This document shows positions 45,700 to 54,438 of a DNA stretch of 64,000 bases, in pieces. Both the position numbers and the translations under genes were made by a program. Each line of letters starts with the position of its first letter. Within the stretch, counting starts at the first letter, position 1. The notes under the pieces are model-generated. The model did not search any database and was not told where the DNA came from. It was given only the letters and a program-made list of their open reading frames with translations. The stretch comes from CBDBIG01 sp965205845 [NCBI: bacterium] (GTDB taxonomy: Bacteria; SAR324). The stretch lies in assembly GCA_965205845.1 (NCBI GenBank), contig CBDBIG010000002.1, positions 558,001 to 622,000 on the forward strand. The letters run 5' to 3'.

Positions 45700-46385
45700 G
45701 TGGTAAGGCTTTGTTTGCTGCCGTAGGCCAGCTGCCACAAGCCAAAGCCGACATTGTCGCGGCACTCCACACCGTAAAGGTAGACGTTGCGCATAAACAC
45801 ATTGTCATCCTCGGAGCGGTCTTTGCGCACAAGCAGCCCCTTTTTGCGCTCTTGAAAGATAATCGGCTTAATCATGCGGCTGGTGTCGAGCAAAAACCAC
45901 GGGCTACCACTGCCTCCACCGCTATTGGATGCCGTGGTGGTGCTACCGTCTTTGTTTTCAATGGGGTGGTCGGTGTCAAAGAAATACTGCCCATCGTAGC
46001 AAGGGCTTTTAAAACCTTTCTTGAGCAAGCCAAAGACCAACTCGTTTTTGTGTGCCATCAGCGAGCGCCCCATCTCGGTAAAGAGTGGGGTATACACCCC
46101 AACTTGGTCGTCTTCAATGTCTGTGCGATTGACCGAGACGCTGTCTTCCCAGAGCTTGTTTTTGATGCGGTAGTCGTGGCTGGCCATGCTCGAAATGATG
46201 CGATCTCCCAGCCACAAATTCATCCCTTTGATGCTGCCCAACCATGCATAGTGATTTTCTGCCGTGCTTGAAGCAACCGGCATCGCTACCTTTTGCCAGT
46301 CGTCACCCGCCATCCCAAAGCCTTGATTAAAGGCTGCGCTGTACCCAACAAATAAGTCGTCTAGGCTTTGTCTGTTGATGATCAT
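45495..46385 (-). CDS. Mu-like major capsid protein (gpT family)
   Basis: The 296-residue frame is intact and matches Mu gpT-type head proteins: N-terminal LDDLFVGYSAAFNQGF, the block GSIKGMNLWLGDRIISSMASH, YFFDTDHPIEN, the insertion of SGGGSGSPWFLLDTSRMIKPIIFQ and the C-terminal PTMLVVPPAHREAALEIL with NVWRGTAELLVSSWLA. It assembles the icosahedral head. The ATG at 46385 overlaps a region of capsid cement remnant upstream. Confidence 0.9.
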   Translation of the reverse strand: MIINRQSLDDLFVGYSAAFNQGFGMAGDDWQKVAMPVASSTAENHYAWLGSIKGMNLWLGDRIISSMASHDYRIKNKLWEDSVSVNRTDIEDDQVGVYTPLFTEMGRSLMAHKNELVFGLLKKGFKSPCYDGQYFFDTDHPIENKDGSTTTASNSGGGSGSPWFLLDTSRMIKPIIFQERKKGLLVRKDRSEDDNVFMRNVYLYGVECRDNVGFGLWQLAYGSKQSLTTDNYKAAFAALESMKNRGRPLGVKPTMLVVPPAHREAALEILNAERNMAGATNVWRGTAELLVSSWLA

Positions 46386-46388
46386 TTA

Positions 46389-46660
46389 TACTACCTCCAC
46401 CCATGCAAGGTTATCGTCTACGTTGATGATTTTGCCCACCTTGGCAAGCCCCTGCCGACACATCGGTCACCGTTTGGTCATCAAGGGCATAGGCATCGCT
46501 ACCAATATCTGCCTTGGTCAGCGTTGTGGCTTTTTTAAAGCCAAACACCCCACGGCGCACCAGCACGCTCACCTCGCCTGCCGTTGTGCCGTTTTTTGCC
46601 CCCGCTTGGGCCACGCCCACAAATTTAAGGCGGGTTGCTTTGCTCGTATTGGTTGGCCAT
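46389..46660 (-). pseudogene. Capsid cement/DUF2190-like protein, frameshifted
   Basis: Between 46660 (MANQYEQSN) and 46389 (DNLAWVEVV stop) three frames are needed. The middle frame carries VGVAQAGAKNGTTAGEVSVL, VRRGVFGFKKATTLT and DIGSDAYALDDQTVTDVSAG, the pattern of Mu-like head decoration proteins. Frame changes are near 46628 and 46448. It sits directly before the capsid gene, as expected for this family. Confidence 0.6.
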
Positions 46661-46724
46661 TACAGCCCAGACGCTGTGCAAGGCAGGCGCTTTGCTGGGC
46701 TGGCAGGCATGCGCGAAAGGGGTA

Positions 46725-46892
46725 ATCGGCATTGGGAGTGGTGTGCACGAGCGCAACAGGAAAAAGCGCCTCAATAGGGATAAATCGGCATTGGGGGTGT
46801 GCACGAGCGCAACAGGAAAAAGCGCCTCAATAGGGATAAATCGGCGTCGGGAGTGGTGTGCACGAGCGCAACAGGAAAAAGCGCCTCAATCT
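46725..46892. repeat. ~57-60-bp tandem repeat in the 46771 gene
   Basis: Three copies of a unit with gcacgagcgcaacaggaaaa and agcgcctcaat, with small length differences (gtgtgcacgag or gtggtgtgcacgag). The repeat lies at the 3' part of the short phage gene starting at 46986. Confidence 0.9.
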
Positions 46893-46986
46893 CACCAGGG
46901 CGGCGGGCACGCACCAGGCGCAAGTTGGCGGGGTCGTCTGTGTGCGCCACGATAGAAAGAAAGGCCTTTGGGGTAAATAACCACAC
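46771..46986 (-). CDS. Small phage protein (MWxFT-type), C-terminus remodelled by repeats
   Basis: The N-terminus MWLFTPKAFLSIVAHTDDP, then LRLVRARRPGEIEALF and VHTTPDAD, matches a short phage/bacterial family known only as hypothetical proteins with MW(I/L)FT...GF(F/L)S(I/V)V and ending in a TPxADYxFR motif. Here the end after TPDAD is replaced by repeat-encoded sequence. The original TPNADYPFRACLP end is still visible past the last repeat copy (~46740). Function unknown. Confidence 0.5.
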   Translation of the reverse strand: MWLFTPKAFLSIVAHTDDPANLRLVRARRPGEIEALFPVALVHTTPDADLSLLRRFFLLRSCTPPMPIYPY

Positions 46987-46991
46987 TTGCC

Positions 46992-47201
46992 TTAGCCTTT
47001 TTTGCCCGGTTTGGGTTTGGCGGGGGGGACATCCTCGACCAACTCCATTTCGGCCGAATCGAATTTGGCCTGCAGGTGCCTTGACACAGGCTTGAGTTTG
47101 CCTTCTTTAAGCAGGCGGTCACTCTCTCTAAAAGAGGCCCGCATTTCTTCAACGAGCTTTTTATCCTCATCACTAAGCCCTTCAGCGTACTCAATCATCA
47201 T
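46992..47201 (-). CDS. Short protein translationally coupled to the MuF-ART gene
   Basis: A 69-residue charged helical protein (YAEGLSDEDKKLVEEMRASF, ending in KPKPGKKG). Its ATG overlaps the last 11 bases of the MuF-ART gene, a sign of translational coupling. No family recognised. The position just after a toxin-like gene fits an immunity protein, and in Mu a scaffold/protease gene occupies this area; neither can be shown from sequence. Confidence 0.55.
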   Translation of the reverse strand: MMIEYAEGLSDEDKKLVEEMRASFRESDRLLKEGKLKPVSRHLQAKFDSAEMELVEDVPPAKPKPGKKG

Positions 47202-49278
47202 GTATCTCCTTTAAACCTATTTCTACAACGCTGCCCCGTTTTTCCCTGTATACAACACGAAACTTGGTATTGGGTTTAAAGAGGACCTCTTTTTCGTGCG
47301 CGTGCCGGGATATCCAAGATACCTCCTTGCCCGTGCGGCTCTGTATTTTCAGCCGATGCGGCCCACCAAAGGCTTTACCCGTGGATGTGCTGGTAAAGCC
47401 TTTGGGTGTCCAAACCTTGCCTGGCTTGAGTTTGGCCAGTTCACTTTCGGGCAGGGTCGTCCCTCGGGTGACCTTCCCCCGGTAGTTGGGGAGTTTTGCC
47501 AGCCCCGCGATGATGGTTTTGGTGTAGTGGGCGTATTCCTCTCCCAGGGCTTTGGGCAGTTTCCCGCGCTTGGCCTGGTTAATCGGTTTATAATCGATGA
47601 CCGTGTAGCCGTGCAATGCAGCCAACTCGGGCTCGGAGAAACGGTGCACGACACCCGATTCCTTCGCCCTTGTGTTCGCCTGCCCAAGCAAGATTTGGTA
47701 TTGATAGCCTTTGAGGTTCATCAAACCCTGCTCGTGGACGGGCAATTTGGCAAAGGCACGCACCTTGCGCGACACCCCCTTGAGGAGCATAGCACGCTTT
47801 TGCAAGGTTTGTAGCATGGCAAGGCGCTCGGGCTCGGGCACCCCTGGCACGGGGGGCAAGAGGCTTGCAAAGGCGTTGGTTTTTTTGCTTAGGTTGCTAA
47901 TCGCTCGCTCGGTCTTAAGCCAGTGATCCCCCAGCGCCTCGTAAATGCGCACCCCCGCTTTTTCCATTGCCTTGGCGTAAGTGGGGTTGGTGGCAGGATG
48001 AAAAAAGCCCTCGGCTTCGCCTATTGTGGCCAGTGCCTCGGTATTTTTGCGCCCCGCTTTGGCTCGAAACAAGAGCGCCCCGCCGTTGTCAATCCGCACG
48101 GGGGCGCCTTTTTGCCAAACCACGTTATCAAAGGTTTGCCCCAAGGCATCCCAGTTGGCCAGCCAAGCATCTGCCGCCACCCCGTCAAGCAGTTTTTTTG
48201 CCTTGGCTTGGGTTAGTTCGTCCAAGGCGATTGGGGCTGCCCCTTCCAGCCACTCGGTGGCCAGGGCAAGCCCCCCTTGTTTGCGGGCAACCAAGGCGCT
48301 TTTGGGCGCATTGACCGCCAACTGGGCATAGATTGCATTGACCGCCGCCTCGCCGTAGGCTTGGCCAGGGTCGGTGTAAAACTTGACGTAGCGCTTGATG
48401 CCGTCTGCCCCTTGATAGACGCCCCCTTGGTTGCTGCCCTTGGCCTTGCTTAACTTTTTTTTCATGACCGCCCGCTCTTCGAGCAGGGGGATCGGGCCGA
48501 GGGTTGCAACGGGCGCATCTGCGCTTTTTGCCGCCAGCATGTTGGCCAAGGCTTGGCTGCGTACCTTGCCTGGGTTGGTATCCCAGCCTGGGTCTATGCC
48601 TTGGGGCACGCGTTCAATTTGGCCTGTGCGCTTGTTAAGCCAAGGGCGGGTTTTGTTGGTGGGCGGTTTGCCTGGGCCACCCAAGCGCCCTGCCTCGGCC
48701 TTGCTTAAAAGCCTGACGCGGCACTTGCAGCCCCAGCCGTTGGGTGGCATGTGGGCGTTCCACCAAGCATCGGTGCTGGACAAAATAAGCCCGTTCCAGT
48801 GCTGATGCTCCAAACGGTGCTCCTTGCTGGGGCCCAGTTCATAGCGCAGGTAGGGGTGGGTAGCTGCTTCGCGCTCAATGCGTTCCCACTGCCCCGCAGC
48901 ATAGGCGGTGCGCGTGTTGGCCCAAAAAATGGTGCGTAAACGGCGTGGGCTCCCAAGGCGCACTTGCTCTATCTTGCCCGTTTTGGGGTCTTTTTTGCCT
49001 TTTATGCCCCACCATCCTTTTTGTTGGAGGGTGGGGATGAGGTCTTTTTTAAAACCCTCAAAGGTTTTGCCCTTGGCCAGCGCCTCAGCAAGACCATCGC
49101 GGATGGCACGCAACACATCCAACTGCATTGCCTTGGCCACGCTAAAGCCCAAGGCGTGCTCCTCACGCCAAACATCGCGATAGTCAAAGGCGGGTTTTAG
49201 TTTTTTGGCCTTGAGGTAGGCAAGGGCTTCTTTGGGCGGGGTGGGTGTAAAATGAAAGCCTGGCTTGGGTGTGGGCAT
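47191..49278 (-). CDS. MuF head protein with kinase-like middle and C-terminal ADP-ribosyltransferase-like domain
   Basis: An open frame of 695 residues, far longer than plain Mu gp30 (~420). Residues ~1-215 are MuF: TIFWANTRTAYAAGQWER, then GWGCKCRVRLLS (181-192), the minor head/injection domain. Residues ~285-405 look like a HipA/PI-kinase-type fold: YVKFY (Lys299), a helix with WLANWDALGQTFDNVVW (D377, N385) and VRIDNGGALLF (D397); this is inferred from motif spacing. The C-terminal ~95 residues carry R-STS-ExE signs of an ADP-ribosyltransferase: NYRGKVTRGTT (R600 or R605), FTSTS (628-632) and EKEVLF (E662, E664). MuF-linked toxins of temperate phages are known. It follows the portal gene with 5 bp between them. 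Confidence 0.8.
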   Translation of the reverse strand: MPTPKPGFHFTPTPPKEALAYLKAKKLKPAFDYRDVWREEHALGFSVAKAMQLDVLRAIRDGLAEALAKGKTFEGFKKDLIPTLQQKGWWGIKGKKDPKTGKIEQVRLGSPRRLRTIFWANTRTAYAAGQWERIEREAATHPYLRYELGPSKEHRLEHQHWNGLILSSTDAWWNAHMPPNGWGCKCRVRLLSKAEAGRLGGPGKPPTNKTRPWLNKRTGQIERVPQGIDPGWDTNPGKVRSQALANMLAAKSADAPVATLGPIPLLEERAVMKKKLSKAKGSNQGGVYQGADGIKRYVKFYTDPGQAYGEAAVNAIYAQLAVNAPKSALVARKQGGLALATEWLEGAAPIALDELTQAKAKKLLDGVAADAWLANWDALGQTFDNVVWQKGAPVRIDNGGALLFRAKAGRKNTEALATIGEAEGFFHPATNPTYAKAMEKAGVRIYEALGDHWLKTERAISNLSKKTNAFASLLPPVPGVPEPERLAMLQTLQKRAMLLKGVSRKVRAFAKLPVHEQGLMNLKGYQYQILLGQANTRAKESGVVHRFSEPELAALHGYTVIDYKPINQAKRGKLPKALGEEYAHYTKTIIAGLAKLPNYRGKVTRGTTLPESELAKLKPGKVWTPKGFTSTSTGKAFGGPHRLKIQSRTGKEVSWISRHAHEKEVLFKPNTKFRVVYREKRGSVVEIGLKEIHDD

Positions 49279-49283
49279 GGTTT

Positions 49284-50828
49284 TTAGCCTTCCCCATCAC
49301 CCATGCCACGCGCTTTAAAGGTGGCGCGGGCAATCGCCTTGGCAAGGGGGGCCGGATCGCTCTCGGGCAAGGCTTGGGCGAGCAAGCGCGCGAGGTCTGT
49401 TGGGCTCTTCGCTTGGCCAAGGGCTTGCACCAAGGGATCAAGCAAGGGCGCCAGCAAGGGCTGCCAGTTTTGGGTTGTTTCCTCTGTCAAGGCATCTAAT
49501 TCGCTTTGCGCTTGGGCTGGTGTTGCTTGGGCAAGGGCTATTAATATGTGCCCTAGGGCTTGGTTGCTGGCTTGGGTTGCGCTGGCTGGCGTACCAAGCA
49601 ACTGGGCATCGGAGCCCGGTTCGGGCAAACCGAGCAACTCGCACAGGGTGTGCTGGTCAACGCGCAAGCCAAGGGGCACAAGGCGGGCAATGGCATCAAC
49701 GATTGCCTCCATTTTGTCGGGCTCAGGCAAAGGCAACACAATTCGCGGATAGCGGTTATCGGGGGGCTGGCCAAAATTAAGGTCAATGAAAGGCTTGACC
49801 AGGTCGCGGTTTAAGGTGGCTGCCAAAACGGCGGCGTCTGCGCGCAGTATGTCTTGGCGCACCTCCATTTGGGCGGCATCGTTGCCCAGTTTGCCAGGGG
49901 TGCCCTCGGTGCTGGCGGTTTGTCCAAGCACCGCCTTGCTGGTTTGCTTATCCCAAAACTCGGCCGCTGCCAAAAACAGGCCCTCCCCGCCCCGGCCCTG
50001 CACCGCATCTTGAAACTCTATTTGCATGCTCTCGTGCAACACGGCAGCCGCATCGCTCCCAAGGTTGATCACCGCTTGACGCAGGATGCGCTTGTCTTCA
50101 TCGCTAGCCCCTGGCCCATAACGCCCAATGCGCAAGGGCATCCCAAACACCTCTAAAAAGGCTGCCCAGTCTTTGAGCGCGTAGGCCTTAAAGAGGTAAC
50201 TCCAAACGGCCACGCGAGCCACGCCTCCGCGCACGGGCAAGCCCGTTTTAAGGTGTGGTGTGTGCACGATAAACTTGTAGGGTGGGAGTTTGCTGCCGTC
50301 CACCCCTTGAAAATCAATCAAGCGCAGTTCGCTTAGGGTGTCTTTATCCCAACAAAACCAACGCGGGTCGCGCCAGGCGTAGGTGGGTTGCCACTGCTCG
50401 CCTTGCACTTGCCAGTTTATCTCTGCCACGCTATAGCCCTTGCCAATCGCATCAAGCAAATCAAAGCACAGGGTTCTAAAAGCGGGGGCTTGAATAACCC
50501 CAGCTAGGGCTTGGGCCTCGGCTTTTGCCTTGGCATCATCACCCGCGGTCACCGTCTGGGGTTCAAGGCCTGACAAGGCTAGTTTGCGCGTTTGGAGCAC
50601 GCTGCGATAATGCGCCTCGCGCTCCTCCATTTCCTCGGCCAGGGTAAGGTAGCCTCTTTGGTCGCCCTGATTTGCTTGGCCTAGCAGCGCGCCCAGTTTG
50701 GCTGGGGTTAGCCCACTGGCCACGCTCTCGGTCCAAGGCCTGCGCAAGCTGGCCACCCCACCAGGGGAGGCCACCTCTTTTTGCAAAGCGTTCTTGTTGA
50801 TAGGCTTGCCGTAAGCATCGAATAGCAT
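49284..50828 (-). CDS. Mu-like portal protein (gp29, DUF935)
   Basis: DUF935 proteins form the dodecameric portal through which DNA enters the Mu head. Motifs: RPWTESVASGLTPAKLGALL, EMEEREAHYRSVLQTRKLAL and GYSVAEINWQ, then VVHTPHLKTG-like and KDWAAFLEVFGMPLRIGRY. The C-terminal ~120 residues are helical and Ala/Gln-rich. ATG 50828 is preferred; a GTG three codons upstream is possible. It begins right at the terminase stop. Confidence 0.9.
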   Translation of the reverse strand: MLFDAYGKPINKNALQKEVASPGGVASLRRPWTESVASGLTPAKLGALLGQANQGDQRGYLTLAEEMEEREAHYRSVLQTRKLALSGLEPQTVTAGDDAKAKAEAQALAGVIQAPAFRTLCFDLLDAIGKGYSVAEINWQVQGEQWQPTYAWRDPRWFCWDKDTLSELRLIDFQGVDGSKLPPYKFIVHTPHLKTGLPVRGGVARVAVWSYLFKAYALKDWAAFLEVFGMPLRIGRYGPGASDEDKRILRQAVINLGSDAAAVLHESMQIEFQDAVQGRGGEGLFLAAAEFWDKQTSKAVLGQTASTEGTPGKLGNDAAQMEVRQDILRADAAVLAATLNRDLVKPFIDLNFGQPPDNRYPRIVLPLPEPDKMEAIVDAIARLVPLGLRVDQHTLCELLGLPEPGSDAQLLGTPASATQASNQALGHILIALAQATPAQAQSELDALTEETTQNWQPLLAPLLDPLVQALGQAKSPTDLARLLAQALPESDPAPLAKAIARATFKARGMGDGEG

Positions 50829-50830
50829 CT

Positions 50831-52243
50831 CTACCACACCCCTCTCGTTAAGCCAAAGCCAGCATTGGTCTGCACCCCGCGCTCAGCCACATCATCATCC
50901 CATTGCCCCCAACGGTCTCGACCGCGGGGAGAGACGCGGTGATATGCATAGCGCACCTCACCCCCACTGGCGGCATGAAGGGCCAGCATGTGCGCCCAAA
51001 AGTGGTCGGCATGGCCTATTTTTGCATTGCGCTCGGCGTCAAAACGTACATTGCCTGCGGCGGTGGTGGTGCGGCGCACTGCATGGTGCGAGTCGCGGAT
51101 AACGCGTGAGACGGGCAAGCGTACGGTTTGGTCTTCAAAGGCCTGCTTGCCAAGGGTGGCGAGCTCTTGCTTGGTATTGCTGGTGAACAACACGCCCTCG
51201 ACGGCAGAGCGCCCATGCTGGCTTTGGGCTTGTTCGACCACCGCCTCACCCATGCCCGTTTGATCAAGGCAGCAACGATGCACCTGATAGCGGGCGAACA
51301 CCCCAGCCAGGGCATCCAGTTGGGCGGCAAAGGGCGCACGGCGCATCGCAATCACCTCGCGCGTCCACAAGACATCGCCTATTTTTTCGCACACCCATAT
51401 CACGCTTAGGTCGCCCCTGCGCCCAATGTCCATGCCCACGTAACACACCCCGCCGTGATAGCCCGCAAGAACCCCTGCTTCTTCGCGCTCTGCTTGGGTA
51501 ATCAGTGCCCAAGGCAGCCAGGCGGTGGCTTCGTCAATCGGCTCACAAGCATACTCTTGGGCAAAGGTCTCTTCATCGCCTGCCTGCTCGCGGCATTCTT
51601 GAATAAAGGCGGCGCGCGCTTGCTTGGTTAATGGCCTGCCAGCGATTTTGTCTGCCACCCCTTCATCCACTGCTTTTTGCAAGGGGGTGGTGTGCAAACT
51701 CCAACCCGCCTTGCCTCGCTTGGCATCTGTCACCATGCGGTAAAAACGGCAGCCCTTGCCATTGTGGGTGCTTAAAACCCTAATGTTATGTCCCCAGGTG
51801 GCCACCGCTTGGGCCGCGCGCCAAAGTTCATCGCCCTGGGCGTGGTGGGCAAACTCGTCAACCACCAACTTGCCGCCACGACCACGCAAGGCACGCGGGT
51901 TGCTGCTTAAAGCATGAATGCGTTTGCCGTTCGCAAATTCAATCGCCAGCACCTTAATGCCTTTATCCTCGTCCAACGCAATCTCACCCAAGTCTTTGGC
52001 TACGACCTGAAACACACTCGCCCAGTGGGCGCAGTAAAGCATGTATTCTTTGGCCGTGGCTTGATCTGCACTGGTAAACCACACATCGTAACCCCCCTGC
52101 TTGGCGGCATCGCGCACATCCTCAAAGGCCTGCACGTAGGTTGCGCCAATCCGCCGCGACTTCTCCCAGATTTTCAAGCGGCTTTCATCGTTTAGCCACC
52201 TCACCTGATAGGGTAAAAGATGGGTGTTTAAAGGGCTTTGCAT
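50831..52243 (-). CDS. Mu-like terminase large subunit (gp28)
   Basis: Packaging ATPase/nuclease. The N-terminal ATPase has the adenine/Walker A region WEKSRRIGATYVQAFEDV, VWFTSADQ, and Walker B-like KLVVDEFAHH. The RNase H-like nuclease half has YVGMDIGRRGDLSVIWV and RCCLDQTGMGEAV with acidic metal ligands. Length 470 is somewhat short of Mu gp28 (551), the difference being at the C-terminus. Confidence 0.9.
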   Translation of the reverse strand: MQSPLNTHLLPYQVRWLNDESRLKIWEKSRRIGATYVQAFEDVRDAAKQGGYDVWFTSADQATAKEYMLYCAHWASVFQVVAKDLGEIALDEDKGIKVLAIEFANGKRIHALSSNPRALRGRGGKLVVDEFAHHAQGDELWRAAQAVATWGHNIRVLSTHNGKGCRFYRMVTDAKRGKAGWSLHTTPLQKAVDEGVADKIAGRPLTKQARAAFIQECREQAGDEETFAQEYACEPIDEATAWLPWALITQAEREEAGVLAGYHGGVCYVGMDIGRRGDLSVIWVCEKIGDVLWTREVIAMRRAPFAAQLDALAGVFARYQVHRCCLDQTGMGEAVVEQAQSQHGRSAVEGVLFTSNTKQELATLGKQAFEDQTVRLPVSRVIRDSHHAVRRTTTAAGNVRFDAERNAKIGHADHFWAHMLALHAASGGEVRYAYHRVSPRGRDRWGQWDDDVAERGVQTNAGFGLTRGVW

Positions 52244-52250
52244 CGTGATT

Positions 52251-52775
52251 TTAAATCCCTTTCAAAAGTGTTTCTATTTTTGCAATCACTTGAGGGGATA
52301 GCCCTTTGGCCGCGCCTTGCTGCTTAACCTTGGTCGCCGCCTGCTCCAAAGTTGCCTTTTTCACCTGGGCGTGCAGGTCGGCGTCCGTTTTGCTGGCCCG
52401 CGCCAGGTTGCCCAGTGCCCCCGCTACAAACATGGCGTCTTTAGGGGTGAGGGTGACTTGAGCGCCTCCTTCCCCTGCCAACAGGCGCAACATCACTTCA
52501 TGGGCAAGTTCTACGTTGAGACGCAAAGCCTTCCCCTCTGGAGCATTGCCAAACTTCGCAATCAGCCCCTCTGCTACGATGCGGCTACGCTGGAGGCGCT
52601 CACCGAGCACCTTAATCTCTTTGGTGTAGCGCTGCGTAGCAGAAACACTGACGACAGCCCCCAAGGCTTTAAGCTGTGCTACGATTTGCGCGTTGGTGTA
52701 ACCTGCTTTATGCAGGCGCCCTATTTGCTCGCGTATTTCAGGGGGTAGGCGTTTAATGGTACTTCTCCTTCCCAT
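52251..52775 (-). CDS. Mu-like terminase small subunit (gp27, DUF3486)
   Basis: DUF3486 family. MGRRSTIKRLPPEIREQIGR begins a helix-turn-helix (YTNAQIVAQLKALG) that would bind phage DNA, followed by a helical oligomerisation part. Length 174 is typical. It is placed directly before the large subunit. Confidence 0.88.
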   Translation of the reverse strand: MGRRSTIKRLPPEIREQIGRLHKAGYTNAQIVAQLKALGAVVSVSATQRYTKEIKVLGERLQRSRIVAEGLIAKFGNAPEGKALRLNVELAHEVMLRLLAGEGGAQVTLTPKDAMFVAGALGNLARASKTDADLHAQVKKATLEQAATKVKQQGAAKGLSPQVIAKIETLLKGI

Positions 52776-52783
52776 AGCACCGG

Positions 52784-53083
52784 TCAGCCTTCGTAAGGGG
52801 CGATTCGAGGAGCGCTAACCACCCCTTGTGCAACCTCGCGCCCTGTGCGGGTTAGCGTGGCAATAAGCGTCTCTTGTTCCCTGCCTTGGCAGGCAACAAA
52901 GCCTTGTGCCTCAAGCCAGGCAAACTCCGTGGCCGCCTGATCTGCGCTGGTGGTCAACCCTGCCTGGCTGGCCGCCTCGGCAAATACCAGGTGGTTGCCT
53001 TTGCCATCAGGTGTTTTGTCAAGCAACGTTAAAAAAAAGCGCCGCCTGTGGATCCTTAGTGTTTGTGCGTAGGTTTGGCTCAT
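52784..53083 (-). CDS. Phage winged-helix protein (VpaChn25_0724 type, gp26 position)
   Basis: A 99-residue winged-helix-like protein with FFLTLLDKTPDGKGN, then AWLEAQGFVACQG and LTRTGREVAQGVVSAPRI, as in the small phage proteins encoded between DUF2730 and DUF3486 genes. Its ATG overlaps the stop of the DUF2730 gene. Confidence 0.75.
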   Translation of the reverse strand: MSQTYAQTLRIHRRRFFLTLLDKTPDGKGNHLVFAEAASQAGLTTSADQAATEFAWLEAQGFVACQGREQETLIATLTRTGREVAQGVVSAPRIAPYEG

Positions 53084-53401
53084 TGTTTTTGCTTGAGTAA
53101 GTAGTTTTCAATGCGTTGAATGCTTTTGTTCTGGGCCTTTTGTTCATGATGCAGCCCTCCAATCAAAGTCTCTACCCGTGCCAGTTGGGATTTTATTTCT
53201 GCAAATTCTTTAGGGTCTGGCAAACTGCGCACCGTGCTGCCAACGTGCTCTATTTTTGCATCGTTTGCATCGACCTGAGCGTTCTAATGCGTGGTGTTCT
53301 TCTTTGCTCACCAAACCGCGGCGCACCGACCAAATTACCCAGCCCAAGAGGGCGTTCATCAAAAACACCAGTAGGGGCGACCATTCGCGGAGAAAATCCA
53401 T
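53080..53401 (-). pseudogene. Mu gp25-like DUF2730 protein, frameshifted
   Basis: MDFLREWSPLLVFLMNALLG, a membrane segment, then VSKEEHHALER, matches DUF2730. The remaining helix (IEHVGSTVRSLPDPKEFAEI, KSQLARVETLIGGLHHEQKA) is in another frame that ends in an ATG overlap with the next gene. The break is near 53270 (total 322 bp). Confidence 0.75.
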
Positions 53402-53406
53402 CTGTC

Positions 53407-53625
53407 CTATGCGCCTTTCAAAAATACAAAGCCTGGGAGCACCGCAAAAATAACCAGCCCTCCCAGGGTGGCAAAGCGCCGCGTAAAGGGCTTTGCTTTT
53501 GGGTTGCGAAACGCAGCCCAGCACACCGCCCCGTACACAAGCGCCCCTGTCAGCAGCAACACTTGGCGCCAAAGGGCTGCAAAGGTCAAGGCTTGGGCCA
53601 CAGTGCCAATCCAATCCAACATCAA
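53407..53625 (-). CDS. Small phage membrane protein, possible holin component
   Basis: A 72-residue protein with two hydrophobic segments (VLLLTGALVYGAVCWAA and FATLGGLVIFAVLPGFVFL) separated by a basic loop (NPKAKPFTRR). No named family. Its place between the endolysin and structural genes suggests a lysis role. It overlaps the next upstream gene by 4 bp. Confidence 0.5.
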   Translation of the reverse strand: MMLDWIGTVAQALTFAALWRQVLLLTGALVYGAVCWAAFRNPKAKPFTRRFATLGGLVIFAVLPGFVFLKGA

Positions 53626-53894
53626 GGTCCCCTTTCGATTTCTTCAAGGCTGGGCTTTTCGCCCCGTTTCACGTCCTCATGGGTGGCAAAACCGTTATAG
53701 CTTCCCACAATTCCCGCGATTGCAATGGCCATAGTGCCCAAAATCCCGCTTACCTGCGCCAAGTTTTCACTGGCCAGGGGGTAAAAAATGGCCAAGGGAA
53801 CGCAGCCCACAAAAACAAGCAGCAGGCTAAACACGCAGGCATAGGCAATTCTACGCCTGTGCTTCCATCTGGGATTGTTGGGGTTTTTGAGCAT
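53622..53894 (-). CDS. Putative holin
   Basis: A 90-residue protein with a basic N-terminus, two hydrophobic helices (YACVFSLLLVFVGCVPLAIFY and GILGTMAIAIAGIVGSYNGF) and a charged tail, the layout of a class II holin. It lies directly after the endolysin gene. Family not recognised by name. Confidence 0.55.
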   Translation of the reverse strand: MLKNPNNPRWKHRRRIAYACVFSLLLVFVGCVPLAIFYPLASENLAQVSGILGTMAIAIAGIVGSYNGFATHEDVKRGEKPSLEEIERGP

Positions 53895-53911
53895 GGTTTT
53901 TGTTCCTTTTT

Positions 53912-54306
53912 TTAAGTGTTGGCGGGGTATTTTTTGCGGGACAATTCAAAGTGGGGCCCGTCTTTAAAGCTTTGCCAGTCACCGCCCCATTGGAGGGATA
54001 TCCCCTCGTTTTGGGCAGCGATTTTCATGTGTTTGCCCAGTTGGAAATACAAGGGCCAATCCCAACGCGCTTTGCGCCCGACCACAACCGCCAAGTCGAC
54101 GGCGTGCCCGCTTAGGTGACGGCTTTTTAGGGTTTTGCTGCAGCCACCAGTTTGCGCTGGCGTTTCAAGCTGCGAATTCCTTCGCTAACCACGAAACGGC
54201 TTCCACTATCGGGCCAATCCGCAGCGCAACGGCGCACCACCAAGGCTATATCGGGGTGCACTTTGCGCAAGCGCATTTTGCTTCTTAGTGAGATTTTAAA
54301 GCCCAT
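53912..54306 (-). pseudogene. M15-family endolysin (L-alanyl-D-glutamate or D,D-peptidase type), frameshifted
   Basis: The start MGFKISLRSKMRLRKVHPDI (good AAGGAGGG site) leads to RFVVSEGIRSLKRQRKLVAA, then the frame changes at a GCAAAAC run (~54130) and continues with SRHLSGHAVDLAVVVGRKAR, DWPLYFQLGKHM and GGDWQSFKDGPHFEL. The HxxxxxxD and final H of M15 zinc peptidases are present (SGHAVDL, GPHFEL). Cuts peptidoglycan peptides for lysis when intact. Confidence 0.85.
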
Positions 54307-54438
54307 TACACCCTCCTTTTTTTGTCTAGGGGAGGATAAATCAGGGTTGGCATCGGTCAAGCTCCTCTTTGCATGGATAAGGTTCTTAGGTTTATGAAAA
54401 CCAGTCTACCCGAGGAATGGGACATAAAAAATGCTACG

